Positions 19,149 through 28,901 are shown, counted from the first letter of the stretch. The stretch: DNA of 36,433 nt from Allorhizocola rhizosphaerae (GCF_003426775.1 NZ_QJUG01000071.1:1-36433), one strand, 5' to 3'. Numbers and translations are program-made. The notes: generated by a model not told the origin, from the letters alone.

Positions 19149-20293
19149 AGCAGCAGGCCGCCGTCATCGGCGTGGGCCAGACGCACCACGCCACCAAGCG
19201 GGCCGACGTGTCGATGGCCGGACTGTGCCGCGAGGCGATCGACCGCGCGATGCGCGACGCGGACGTGGGCTGGGCCGACATCGACGCGGTCGTGCTGGGC
19301 AAGGCGCCCGATCTGTTCGAGGGCGTGATGATGCCCGAGCTCTACATGGCCGAGTCCATCGGCGCGGCGGGCAAGCCCCTGCTGCGCGTGCACACGGCCG
19401 GGTCCGTGGGCGGCGCGACGGGAATCGTCGCCGCGAGCCTGATCCAGTCCGGTGTCCACTCGCGCGTGCTGGCCGTGGCGTTCGAAAAACAGTCGGAGTC
19501 CAACGCCATGTGGGCGCTGTCCATCCGCCCGCCGTTCGAAATGCCGCTGGGCGCGGGGGCGGGTGGCTACTTCGCGCCGCACATCCGCGCCTACATCCGG
19601 CGCTCCGGCGCGCCTGTCCACATTGGAGCGATGGTCGCGGTGAAGGACCGGCGCAACGGCGCGCTGAATGAGTACGCGCACCTGCGCCAGCCCGACATCA
19701 CGCTGGAGTCGGTGCAGGCCTCCCCCATGCTGTGGGACCCGGTGCGATACGACGAGACGTGCCCATCCTCTGACGGCGCGTGCGCGATAGTCCTGGCATC
19801 GGCCGATGCCGTGCAGGGCCGGACAGCGGCGTGGGTCAAGGCCACGGCCATGCGCACCGAGCCGACGATGTTCTCCGGCAAGGACCATGTCAACCCGCGC
19901 GCCGGGCGCGAGGCCGCCGAAGCACTGTGGCGGCAGGCGGGGATCACCGACCCTTTGGCGCAGATTGACACCGCCGAGATCTATGTGCCTTTCTCCTGGT
20001 ACGAGCCGATGTGGCTGGAAAACCTGGGCTTCGCCGAGCCCGGCCACGGCTGGCGGCTCACCGAGGTGGGCGACACGGCGATCGGCGGCAGTCTGCCGAT
20101 CAACCCATCGGGTGGCGTCATGTGCTCCAATCCCATTGGGGCGTCTGGGCTTCTGCGCTTCGGCGAGGCCGCGATGCAGGTGATGGGCCGCGCCGGCGAG
20201 CACCAGGTCGAGGGCGCGCGCAATGCGCTCGGGCACGCCTACGGCGGCGGGTCTCAGTACTTTTCCATGTGGGTCGTTTCGAGCGAAAGGTAG
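19145..20293 (+). CDS. ltp3: Ltp3-like thiolase-fold protein (predicted steroid aldol-lyase)
   Basis: Thiolase-superfamily protein of 382 residues, full length for the Ltp3/Rv3523 group. The usual nucleophilic Cys position is in HTAGSVGGATG, where Ser replaces Cys. The His motif region reads NPSGGVMCSNPIGASGLLRF, with Asn replacing His. That pattern argues against Claisen thiolysis and suits a retro-aldolase, as established for Ltp2-type enzymes. Predicted role: shortening of C24-branched side-chain CoA esters together with Ltp4 and the DUF35 protein. The start ATG 19145 overlaps the ltp4 stop by four bases. A GMC oxidoreductase follows six bases downstream, so it is probably in the same KstR-controlled operon. 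Confidence 0.85.
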   Translation: MKQQAAVIGVGQTHHATKRADVSMAGLCREAIDRAMRDADVGWADIDAVVLGKAPDLFEGVMMPELYMAESIGAAGKPLLRVHTAGSVGGATGIVAASLIQSGVHSRVLAVAFEKQSESNAMWALSIRPPFEMPLGAGAGGYFAPHIRAYIRRSGAPVHIGAMVAVKDRRNGALNEYAHLRQPDITLESVQASPMLWDPVRYDETCPSSDGACAIVLASADAVQGRTAAWVKATAMRTEPTMFSGKDHVNPRAGREAAEALWRQAGITDPLAQIDTAEIYVPFSWYEPMWLENLGFAEPGHGWRLTEVGDTAIGGSLPINPSGGVMCSNPIGASGLLRFGEAAMQVMGRAGEHQVEGARNALGHAYGGGSQYFSMWVVSSER

Positions 20294-20299
20294 CGCATC

Positions 20300-21304
20300 A
20301 TGAGGCGACGCAGCATTCTCGCGGCCGGGTTTGTCCCCCTGCTTCCCGGCGTCGTGCCCGCGGACACGACCGCCATCGTCGTCGGTTCCACCGAAGCGGG
20401 CGCGATGGCCGCTTCACGCCTCGCACAGGCCGGAATCCGCACCACCGTGCTCGGGCACAGCAGCGACCCTGCTTTGTCCTATCTCGAACAGCCACGCGGA
20501 CGCGAGTGGGACATGGTGTATCCGCCCGCGCTCTACGACGAGCTGGACTGGAAGCGTGCCCGGCGCAGTTACCCGCGTCCGGCCGTGACGGCGGGCCCGG
20601 TGACCGAGATCCACCTCGCGTCCGGCGGGTTCCAGGTGAGGACCGCGCACGACACCTACACCGCGGACTTCGTCTTCATGGCCGCGGGCACGATCGAGAC
20701 CACGTCACTGCTCGTGACGGCCAGGGAGCGCGGGTGGTTGCCCCGGCTCGGCAACGAGGTCGGCAAGGGATTCGGGACCAACGGCGCGTTCCTCGTCTCA
20801 TGGCTCAACGCGCGCACGCGACCGGCGCCACACATCGACGACGCCAATCGCATTGCGCCGACGGCGATTTCGGGCGAGTCGGCGCCGGTACAGGTAATCC
20901 TCAGCGTCACGTCGGAGCGCGGCGAGATCCGCTACGACACCTCAAGCGGCACGGCCAAGGTGCACTGGCCCTACGCGCCGATGGAGAGCACGGGCGAGAA
21001 GGCCGCGCGTGACCTCGTGACGCGGCTGTGGTGGCAGGGCGAGGGCAGGCGCGGCCGCCTGCTACGCGGCCTGCCGCACTACGACCGCACAGCCGGCCTC
21101 GGTGCCAGCACCACACGGCATCCGTTGGGCGGCATGGTGATGGGCAAGGCTACCGACCACAATGGACGGTCGCTCGACTACCCCAACCTCTACTGCCTCG
21201 ACGGCTCGGTGCTGCCCGGCACCACCTGCCTGACCTCCCCCGCCCTCACCATCGCCGCCAACGCCGAGCGCATCATGGACCGCTTCCTCGCCGCGCACGC
21301 CTGA
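20300..21304 (+). CDS. shortened cholesterol oxidase-like GMC flavoprotein
   Basis: Resembles class I cholesterol oxidase at both ends but has only 334 residues against more than 500. The N-terminus (MRRRSILAAGFVPLLPG) could be a Tat-type signal. The FAD motif is altered, G29STEAG instead of GxGxxG. Residues 68-106 jump from a region like the oxidase's PKRSYFEE to its strand before the FAD-domain return, so about 150 residues of cap and substrate region are absent. The C-terminal half is well kept: EVGKGFGTNG, RHPLGGMVMGKATD with catalytic His274, and the end TSPALTIAANAER. In the latter, Ser313 takes the place of the catalytic Asn. It is probably not a normal cholesterol oxidase. It is last in the ltp operon. 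Confidence 0.75.
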   Translation: MRRRSILAAGFVPLLPGVVPADTTAIVVGSTEAGAMAASRLAQAGIRTTVLGHSSDPALSYLEQPRGREWDMVYPPALYDELDWKRARRSYPRPAVTAGPVTEIHLASGGFQVRTAHDTYTADFVFMAAGTIETTSLLVTARERGWLPRLGNEVGKGFGTNGAFLVSWLNARTRPAPHIDDANRIAPTAISGESAPVQVILSVTSERGEIRYDTSSGTAKVHWPYAPMESTGEKAARDLVTRLWWQGEGRRGRLLRGLPHYDRTAGLGASTTRHPLGGMVMGKATDHNGRSLDYPNLYCLDGSVLPGTTCLTSPALTIAANAERIMDRFLAAHA

Positions 21305-21317
21305 CCGCGGCGACCAA

Positions 21318-21965
21318 TCAGTCCTCGCGGTTGCTGAACGCCAAGCCGACGCCAAGACCCACCATCGTGAGGCCCGCGGCGCCGCCGACCAGCTCCAAGC
21401 GCCTCGCCGAGCGGGCGAACCAGGACCGGACGGCTCCCGCCGCCACGCTCCACACGGAGTCCATGCCCAGGGCAATCACGGCGAACACCCCGCCGAGGAC
21501 AACCATCTGGAGCGTGGCGCTTCCCGCGGACGGGTCGACGAACTGCGGCAGAATGGCCGCGAAGAACACCACCGTCTTCGGGTTCGTCACGCCGACGATG
21601 AATCCCTGCGCCAGCGTGCGCCGGTCACCGACCGGGGCGGCCCGCGCCTCGAATGCCTCGCGCAACGCCCGGCGATGCCGGATCGCCTGCACGCCGAGAT
21701 ATATCAGGTAGGCGGCACCAGCAAGTTTGATCGCGGTGTAGACCGCGGCGGAGGTCTGGACGATGGCGCCCATGCCGATCGCGACTGCCGCGGCCGCCGT
21801 GAAGCTGCCGGCGGCCCCACCGACGACAGTCGTGAGCGCAGCCCGCCGGCCATATGCCAAGGCGCGGCCGACCGCGAAGAGCACCGAGGGACCGGGGATG
21901 ACGATCAGGATGAAGGCCGCGATCGCGAAGGCCGCCAAGCTATCGGGCGATGGCATGGTTGTCAT
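21318..21965 (-). CDS. LysE/RhtB-family exporter
   Basis: Small amino-acid or metabolite exporter of 215 residues with six predicted membrane spans. Family marks are the N-terminal ILIVIPGPSVLFAVGRAL, LAGAAYLIYLGVQAIR and the central GFIVGVTNPKTVVFFAAILPQFV. The substrate cannot be inferred. The start is ATG 21965; ATG 21956 is an alternative with AGGATG nearby. It lies nine bases past the permease stop on the same strand, so it is the last gene of the PadR-ABC transcript. Confidence 0.88.
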   Translation of the reverse strand: MTTMPSPDSLAAFAIAAFILIVIPGPSVLFAVGRALAYGRRAALTTVVGGAAGSFTAAAAVAIGMGAIVQTSAAVYTAIKLAGAAYLIYLGVQAIRHRRALREAFEARAAPVGDRRTLAQGFIVGVTNPKTVVFFAAILPQFVDPSAGSATLQMVVLGGVFAVIALGMDSVWSVAAGAVRSWFARSARRLELVGGAAGLTMVGLGVGLAFSNRED

Positions 21966-21974
21966 CCTAGCCGC

Positions 21975-23411
21975 TCATTCGGTACGCAGTTCGTCCACCG
22001 CGACGCTCGCCCGAAGCACGATGAGGCTGACCGCCGCCGCGAGGGCGATCCCGGCGATGGCGCCACCGCCGAGCAACGCCAGTTCGGTGGCTCCAGCGCT
22101 CAACGGCAGCGGCTGGGTTTCGGCGCTCGCCACGGCCGCCACGCCGACCACGACCGCGAGCAGCACAGCCGGGACACCGGGCAGCAACGCCTGCATGAGC
22201 ACAGCACGGGCCAGCGTGCCGTGCGGGGTGCCCGCCGCGATGAGGCCGGCCAGCGCGCGCCGCCGGGTCAGCATGCCCTCGACCATCGCGAACAATAGCC
22301 CAGCCGACGCGACCACCAGGGTCACGACCAATACGAACAGCCCGAACCGGTGCACGTCCTGCTCGGTGACCCAGCCGAACACCAGACCCGCTTCGGCGTA
22401 GGTGATGCCACGGATCGCCGCTGCCCCGATGAACACGCTGATGAGCAGTATGGCGAGGCTGCGTGTGCCGCTCCACGGATCCGCGATGATCCATTTCGCG
22501 GCGAGCATCGGCCCTGGCCGGCGCATGTAACGCCGCGTGAGCCGGGCGACCAGCTGCCCCAACGGAGCCGCGCACAGTGCCACGCCGAAGATGAGCGACA
22601 GCACGGCCGTCCACCCGGTCAGCGGGAGGAGCACCCGCTGGTTGCCAACGTTCTGCCGGTCGATGGTCAGATGCACAACGAGCACGACGAATCCCACGGC
22701 GATCAACACGAGCGGCCACCAGCGCAGCGGACGCTGACGCGACCGCCACCGCACGGCCAGCGGCGTGACCGTCACGCGCCGCAGCGCCAGCGCCGACAGC
22801 AGCGCAGCCACGGCCGTCACGGCGACGACCACGGCACCGAACGTCCACAGTGGAGGGAGCGCGTCGGTGGGCAGCGGCAGGCGCGGCACGAGATTGCGCG
22901 GCGGCTCGCCCGTGCTCTCCGCCCACGGATCGGCGAGCACCGGCCGGTGGGCCAGCACCCGGATCGCGAGGTAGCACCCGATCCCGAGCAGCGCACCGAC
23001 GAAGCACGCGACGGTCGCCTCGGCCACCCCGACAAACCTGATCTGCCCGGGGGTCGCACCGGCGAGCCGGATCGCGGCCAACCGCCGGTCGCGGGCCGGC
23101 GCGCCGAGCCGTGCGCTCTGCCCGGCGAACGCCAATGCGGGCAGCGTCAGCAGCAGCAACGCGGCAGCGACCACGGGCCGGGCCGCGGTGTCATTGAGCA
23201 GTGAGGTCGCGTAGCGATGGTCGGTGTGGGTGATCGACCAGGCCCCCTCACCGAGCTCGATGATCAGCTCGGTGGGCGGCAGCCAGTGCACGGTCGCCGC
23301 CGCGAGCAGCACGATCGTGCCCATCGCCGCGCCGCACGCGGTGAACACCAGGCGCAGCCAGTCCGCGCGGTTGCCCGCCCAGGCCAGCTTGACCAACGTG
23401 GACGGTCTCAT
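21975..23411 (-). CDS. FtsX-like ABC transporter permease
   Basis: Integral membrane protein of 478 residues starting ATG 23411 (MRPSTLVKLAWAGNRADWL), with about ten spans. The cytoplasmic coupling stretch LAAIRLAGATPGQIRFVGVAEA and a second one, RRRALAGLIAAGTPHGTLARAVLMQAL, are the FtsX/MacB-type permease repeats. A periplasmic region lies between the first two spans. Its start overlaps the stop of the ATPase in ATGA (23408-23411). The partner ATPase has lost its Walker A, so the transporter may be inactive or may borrow another ATPase. Such PadR-linked exporters commonly move lipophilic drugs or peptides; the substrate here is unknown. Confidence 0.88.
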   Translation of the reverse strand: MRPSTLVKLAWAGNRADWLRLVFTACGAAMGTIVLLAAATVHWLPPTELIIELGEGAWSITHTDHRYATSLLNDTAARPVVAAALLLLTLPALAFAGQSARLGAPARDRRLAAIRLAGATPGQIRFVGVAEATVACFVGALLGIGCYLAIRVLAHRPVLADPWAESTGEPPRNLVPRLPLPTDALPPLWTFGAVVVAVTAVAALLSALALRRVTVTPLAVRWRSRQRPLRWWPLVLIAVGFVVLVVHLTIDRQNVGNQRVLLPLTGWTAVLSLIFGVALCAAPLGQLVARLTRRYMRRPGPMLAAKWIIADPWSGTRSLAILLISVFIGAAAIRGITYAEAGLVFGWVTEQDVHRFGLFVLVVTLVVASAGLLFAMVEGMLTRRRALAGLIAAGTPHGTLARAVLMQALLPGVPAVLLAVVVGVAAVASAETQPLPLSAGATELALLGGGAIAGIALAAAVSLIVLRASVAVDELRTE

Positions 23412-23920
23412 CGCGCGACCTCCGCCGAGGTGAGCAGCGTCCCGTCGCGCATCGCTATCTCGCGGTCGGCGTAGGCGGCCGCGGTCGCGTCGTGGGTCAC
23501 CAGCACCACGGTCGTGTTGTGCGCGCGGGCCTGGGCGGTCAGCACCTGCAACACCTGCTCGCTCGCGAGACTGTCCAGCGCGCCCGTGGGTTCGTCTGCG
23601 AACAGCACCGCAGGCGACGTGACCATCGCCCGCGCCAATGCCACCCGCTGCGCCTGACCGCCCGACATCGCCGTGGGCACGGCCCCCGCGACGTCGCCGA
23701 CGCCAAACCGGTCCAGCCACTCCCGTGCTTTCGCCTCGGCCTGCCCCCAGCGGGCGCCGCCGAGAAGCAGTGGCAGGGCGACGTTTTCGGCCGCGGTCAG
23801 CTCCGCGACCAGCTGTCCAAATTGGAACAGCACCCCGAAGTCGGTGCGCCGCAGGCGAGATCGGTCGCGCTCGCGCAATGACTTGACCAACCCTTCGGCC
23901 TCAAGCAGGGATTCAGTCAT
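23408..23920 (-). pseudogene. ABC transporter ATPase lacking Walker A (internal deletion)
   Basis: The open frame of 170 residues looks like a MacB/LolD-type ATPase with its first catalytic piece cut out. It starts normally (MTESLLEAEGLVKS), then passes at residue 14/15 straight into LRERDRSRLRRTDFGVLFQF. In relatives that stretch lies some 50 residues further on, after the GxxGxGKST loop. Everything later is kept: Q-loop Gln33, signature SGGQAQRVALARA, Walker B AVLFADEPTGALDS and the switch His143 in LVTHD. Without Walker A it should not hydrolyse ATP. The deletion is in frame, so the frame and its overlaps with padR (eight bases) and the permease (ATGA) survive. A sequencing or assembly error is the other explanation. 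Confidence 0.75.
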
Positions 23921-24455
23921 GCGAAACCTCCCGGTGAAACGCCTCGACCCGGTCGAGCGTGGTTTCCATCCAGCGCAGATCGGCGTCCAGGTGCCGGATC
24001 GCGTAATCGGCGGCGACGATGTCGGCGATCGACGCCTCCTCGCCGCTCTTGGTCTTCGTCAGCTCCCGCATGCGGGCCAGGTGGGCCTCGCGCTGCGCCG
24101 CCAGGTATCGCCGGGCGGCCCGCGCGTCGTCGGAGCCGAACAGCGCCACGACCACCTTGGCCAGCAAGGCGCTTTGCACATGGGGCGCGGGCGGCTCGAC
24201 GCTGCCCAGCCACTCGGCCAGCGCGGCGCGGCCCGCCTCGGTGAGCGCATAAGCCGTGCGATCCGGTCCGCCCCCGCGATCCTGGCCGGCCTCCTGGATC
24301 AGGCCGTCGCGTGTCAGCCGCCCGAGCGTCGCGTAGACCTGACCGAACGCGACCGGCTTGGTGCGTGGCAGCCGCGCGTCATGCTCCCGCTTGAGCTCAT
24401 AGCCGTGCCTGGGCCCGCGTGCCAGCAGGCCCAGAAGCACATAGGGCGTTGACAT
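23913..24455 (-). CDS. PadR-family transcriptional regulator
   Basis: Winged-helix repressor of 180 residues. The N-terminal domain reads STPYVLLGLLARGPRHGYEL, then VYATLGRLTRDGLI, then the wing with GPDRTAYALTEAGRAAL. A PadR C-terminal helical dimerisation domain follows (about 95-175). It heads the leftward ABC operon and overlaps the ATPase start by eight bases. The palindrome at 24465, ten bases upstream of its start, is the likely operator for autoregulation. The ligand is unknown; drug-like compounds are typical of the family. Confidence 0.9.
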   Translation of the reverse strand: MSTPYVLLGLLARGPRHGYELKREHDARLPRTKPVAFGQVYATLGRLTRDGLIQEAGQDRGGGPDRTAYALTEAGRAALAEWLGSVEPPAPHVQSALLAKVVVALFGSDDARAARRYLAAQREAHLARMRELTKTKSGEEASIADIVAADYAIRHLDADLRWMETTLDRVEAFHREVSHD

Positions 24456-24464
24456 GTGGCCCAG

Positions 24465-24481
24465 TATTCACTGAGCGAATA
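24465..24481. promoter_or_regulatory. probable PadR operator
   Basis: TATTCACTGAGCGAATA has five-base perfect arms, TATTC and GAATA, and a partly symmetrical centre. Its position ten bases before the padR start suits autorepression of the operon. Confidence 0.55.
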
Positions 24482-24501
24482 GTTGAACGCAAGCCCGTGC
24501 G

Positions 24502-26145
24502 TCAGATCTTCCAAACGTCCAAGCACGACACCTCGGCCGAACGCCAGTTGCTCATCAGGTAGTGACCGTCGGCGCTGAACGCCGACCGCACGGGCCGGGC
24601 CGTGGACAGCTCCGCGCGGAACACCTCCTCGTCGGTGTCGGCACGGTGCAGCCACAGCGCGGCGTGCCCGTCGACCTGGCTGCAGCCGGCGCGCAGCCGC
24701 CCGTCGGGGCTGCGCACCTCCTCGGCGAAGCCGTCGCGCGTGCTGCGGTCGGCGTACCCGGCGAACCGCTTGCGCAGGTCGTCGCCGACCATCTGCTCGA
24801 CCACATCGCCCGTGTCAAGGTCCCACATCATGGCCACATCGCGCCGGTACCGGCCGACGCTCACCTGTTTGTCCACTTCGGACACCAGGCGCCACTGGTT
24901 CTCGTGCACGAACACCGACAGCGGGCGCGCCCCGGCGTGGAACCGGCTGACCAGCTGCCCGGAGGCGATGTCCCACACCGCGAACCGGCCGCCCTCGTCC
25001 CACGACACCAGCGCCATCCGCCCGCTCGGGTGCACGAACACCCGGCCGAACTGCGACGAGTCGGGGCGCACCTCGTGCACCACCGTGCCCGTGTCGATGG
25101 CCCGCATGCGCACATAGGCCCCCGTGTCGGCGCACTCCACGACGTGCTGCCGGTCGGGTGCGAGCATCCAATCCCCACTGACCTTGAGTTCGAGCCGCTT
25201 CACCGGGCGGTCGCCCGCGATCAGCTGCGCCGACCGCGCCAGCGCCAGGATCTCGCCGGAGTTGACATAGGAGCCGGGCGGGAGCCGGTGCTCGACCATG
25301 ATGCCCTCACGGGACGCGTGCAGGTCGTACACCCTATCGTCCAACGTGCGGATCTGGGCCAGGCACGCCCCCTGCGCGTAGGCGTGCCCGGGCGCCACAA
25401 GCCAGCGCAGCAGCCGCGCCGCCTCGGTAATCTCCCAGCACAGCGGCTCGATCCGCCATGTGGCCGGCGACGCCTTGATGACCCGGTGGTTCGCCCACCG
25501 CGCCGCACCCCGGATCACCGCGTATTCGGGTTCGCGCGGCCGCAGAACCCGTAGCCCCAGCTCGCTTTCGAGCACATGTGCGGCCATCGGCAGGCGCGCA
25601 CCCCCGCCGACGAGCACCAGCCCCGCCACGTCGCTCAGCGTGTATCCGGCCCGCGCCACGACCGCCCGGCAGCTGGCCACGAGCCACCGCAGCGCCTGTT
25701 CGGCCATGGTTTCCAGCCCATTGCGGGTGAGGTTGACGCTCGCCACCTCCTCGGCCAGCTGCGTCGCGCCCGCCGCGCTCAAGCGCAGCAGGGTCGCCGA
25801 CCATGCCACGCCCAGATCGCACACGAGCACCGGGGCCGCGTCCGGCAGGTCGGGGTGCACCAGCGGATCCATGACCGCCGCGATCGCCGTGCCGACCAGT
25901 TCCGCATCCGGGTATCCGGCGTCGCTCGCCAGCCGCAGCAGTGCCGCGCGCTCGACCGACGACGGCCCGGCCGCGGTCGGTGTGGTGAGCACCAGCCGGG
26001 TGATGGGCGCCGCCGTGGCCGCGATGATTGCGCGAAGGTGATGCTGGTCCAGCTGCGGGCACCCGATCTGCTGCACGGCGTCGCCGTTCACCAGCGCGGC
26101 CGAGTTCTCGTACCGGCCAAAATCCACCACCAGCGTGGAAGACAT
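24502..26145 (-). CDS. Hsp70/actin-fold ATPase fused to a beta-propeller-like region
   Basis: Unusual 547-residue protein. The first 225 residues are a reduced Hsp70-like nucleotide-binding domain: phosphate-1 VVDFGRYENSAALV, phosphate-2 VLVCDLGVAWSATLL (D110-G112) and the adenosine motif GLVLVGGGARLPMAAHVLE. It is much shorter than the 380 residues of DnaK, and no substrate-binding domain follows. The C-terminal 250 residues instead carry WD40-like strands such as GRVFVHPSGRMALVSWDEG, GRFAVWDIASGQLVSRF and AMMWDLDTGDVV, about four or five blades. No signal peptide or membrane span is seen. It is a single gene, upstream of the PadR operon and on the same strand. Function is unknown; an ATP-switched scaffold is one idea. 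Confidence 0.7.
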   Translation of the reverse strand: MSSTLVVDFGRYENSAALVNGDAVQQIGCPQLDQHHLRAIIAATAAPITRLVLTTPTAAGPSSVERAALLRLASDAGYPDAELVGTAIAAVMDPLVHPDLPDAAPVLVCDLGVAWSATLLRLSAAGATQLAEEVASVNLTRNGLETMAEQALRWLVASCRAVVARAGYTLSDVAGLVLVGGGARLPMAAHVLESELGLRVLRPREPEYAVIRGAARWANHRVIKASPATWRIEPLCWEITEAARLLRWLVAPGHAYAQGACLAQIRTLDDRVYDLHASREGIMVEHRLPPGSYVNSGEILALARSAQLIAGDRPVKRLELKVSGDWMLAPDRQHVVECADTGAYVRMRAIDTGTVVHEVRPDSSQFGRVFVHPSGRMALVSWDEGGRFAVWDIASGQLVSRFHAGARPLSVFVHENQWRLVSEVDKQVSVGRYRRDVAMMWDLDTGDVVEQMVGDDLRKRFAGYADRSTRDGFAEEVRSPDGRLRAGCSQVDGHAALWLHRADTDEEVFRAELSTARPVRSAFSADGHYLMSNWRSAEVSCLDVWKI

Positions 26146-26278
26146 AGTCAGACGTTAGCCCTCATCGATTTCTGTCGTGTTACAGGCATGAAACGCGCAC
26201 CCGTTCGGGTTTTACGCGGGCTTTAGCGGGCATCCGCCGGGCGCGTTTTCGCACCCACCCGCCGGGTATGCCTCGTTC

Positions 26279-26479
26279 ATGACTCACGAGCAGCGCGAAA
26301 AGCCCGAGCCGGAAGAGGACATGGATCGGCTGATCGCCGAGGCGCTGGGCACGTATTCGGCCGATGGTCAGGTCGACGACGCGACGGGCGGCGACGCCGG
26401 GGCCGAGGAGAAGTTCGGCCACGAAGCCCGCCCGCGCGGAGAAGAAGGCGGGCAGGCCCCGCGGACAGGTCCGGCCTAG
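26279..26479 (+). CDS. small acidic hypothetical protein
   Basis: Frame of 66 residues, rich in Glu, Asp and Gly (KPEPEEDMDRLIAEALG, then a low-complexity tail). No family is recognised, and it may be disordered. Its stop shares the four bases CTAG (26476-26479) with the convergent cyp125 stop. Coding status is uncertain, but the frame does not lie over a gene on the other strand apart from that overlap. Confidence 0.4.
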   Translation: MTHEQREKPEPEEDMDRLIAEALGTYSADGQVDDATGGDAGAEEKFGHEARPRGEEGGQAPRTGPA

Positions 26480-27684
26480 GTATATGCCACCCGCAGTTCC
26501 TTGACCCCGTTGAGCCAGCCCGAGCGCAGCCGCCGCGGCTCTTCGAGCCTGCGGATGTCGGGCATGTGGTCGGCGATCGCGTTGAAGATGAGGTCGATCT
26601 GCAACCGGGCCAGGTTGGCGCCCAGGCAGTAGTGCGCGCCGCTGCCGCCGAAGCCCAGGTGCGGGTTGGGGCTGCGCATGATGTCGAACTTCTCCGGCTC
26701 GTGGAACACGTCCTCGTCGAAGTTCGCCGACCGGTAGAACAGTCCCAGCCGCTGGCCCGCCTTGATCTCCACCCCGCCGAGCACGGTGTCCGCCTTGGCC
26801 GTGCGCTGGAACACGGTCACGGGCGTCGCCCAGCGCACGATCTCGTCGGGCGCGGTGCGGGCGCGGGTCTCCTTGTACAACTCCCACTGCTCCGGATGGT
26901 CCATGAACGCGAGCATCCCGTGCGTGATGGAGTTGCGCGTCGTCTCGTTGCCGGCCACCGCGAGGATGATGATGAAGAACCCGAACTCGTCGGACGTCAG
27001 GTGCCCGCCGTCGACCTCGGCCGTCACCAGTTTGGTCACGATGTCGTCCATCGGGCAGCGCTTGCGGTCCTCCGCCATGGCCATGCCATAGTTGAGCATC
27101 TCCATGGCCGAGTTCAGCGGGTCGATGTCGTACTCGGGGTCGTCGTAGCCGATCATCTGGTTGGACCAGTCGAATATCTTGTGCCGGTCCTCCTGCGGCA
27201 CGCCGAGCAGTTCGGCGATCGCCTGCAGGGGCAGCTCGCACGCCACCTCGGTGACGAACTCCCCGCTGCCGGTGGAGATCGCGTCGCGCACGATCTTCTC
27301 GGCGCGAGCGGACAGCGCCTCGCGCAGGTTGTTGATGGCCCGCGGGGTGAAGCCGCGCGAGACGATCTGGCGCAGCTTGGTGTGCTGCGGCGGGTCGATG
27401 TTGAGCAGGACGTATCGCTGGAGCTCGATGCGATCGCGCGTGATGTCGGGCTGGTGCCGGATGAGCGCGGTGTTTTCCCAGGTCGAGTAGATGTCGCTGT
27501 GCTTGGACACCTCCATCACGTCGGCGTGCCGCGTCACAGCCCAGAAGCCCTCGTCGTCGAAGCCCGATTCGGGCTGCACGTTCCACCAGACTGGTGCGCT
27601 TCGCCGCAGCTCGGCGAACTCTTCCGTCGGTACCCGCTGCTCGTAGAGCGCGGGATCGGTCAGGTCAAAACCCTGCGGGATCAC
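26476..27684 (-). CDS. cyp125: CYP125 steroid C26/C27 monooxygenase
   Basis: Cytochrome P450 that oxidises the terminal methyl of the cholesterol or cholestenone side chain up to the acid, the entry step of side-chain degradation. The protein has 402 residues from GTG 27684, chosen because GGAGGA lies just upstream; a longer frame runs through the operator. Motifs: IPQGFDLTDPALYEQR start, I-helix AVAGNETTRNS, the ExxR of DEIVRWATPVTVFQR, and heme-binding FGGSGAHYCLGANLA with Cys353. These are nearly those of mycobacterial CYP125A1. It is divergent from fadA5 exactly as Rv3545c/Rv3546. The perfect KstR-like site at 27696 overlaps its promoter-proximal leader. Confidence 0.93.
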   Translation of the reverse strand: MIPQGFDLTDPALYEQRVPTEEFAELRRSAPVWWNVQPESGFDDEGFWAVTRHADVMEVSKHSDIYSTWENTALIRHQPDITRDRIELQRYVLLNIDPPQHTKLRQIVSRGFTPRAINNLREALSARAEKIVRDAISTGSGEFVTEVACELPLQAIAELLGVPQEDRHKIFDWSNQMIGYDDPEYDIDPLNSAMEMLNYGMAMAEDRKRCPMDDIVTKLVTAEVDGGHLTSDEFGFFIIILAVAGNETTRNSITHGMLAFMDHPEQWELYKETRARTAPDEIVRWATPVTVFQRTAKADTVLGGVEIKAGQRLGLFYRSANFDEDVFHEPEKFDIMRSPNPHLGFGGSGAHYCLGANLARLQIDLIFNAIADHMPDIRRLEEPRRLRSGWLNGVKELRVAYT

Positions 27685-27695
27685 GGCGTCCTCCC

Positions 27696-27709
27696 TGAAA
27701 CGTGTTCTA
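27696..27709. promoter_or_regulatory. KstR-like operator upstream of cyp125
   Basis: TGAAACGTGTTCTA matches all eight fixed positions of TnnAACnnGTTnnA. It begins 12 bases upstream of the cyp125 GTG start, almost touching the ribosome site, so transcription must start within or very near it. Confidence 0.82.
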
Positions 27710-27764
27710 AAAGATTGGAGCACATGCAGCGTCCCACGTAAACACCCATGCGTTGCCGGGGAGC

Positions 27765-27778
27765 GATAACACGTTCTA
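27765..27778. promoter_or_regulatory. KstR-like operator upstream of fadA5
   Basis: GATAACACGTTCTA matches seven of eight fixed positions (G for the first T). It ends ten bases before the fadA5 GTG start. Each gene of the divergent pair thus has its own site, 55 bases apart. Confidence 0.78.
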
Positions 27779-27779
27779 A

Positions 27780-28895
<1,116 letters not shown>

Positions 28896-28901
28896 ACAAA
28901 G

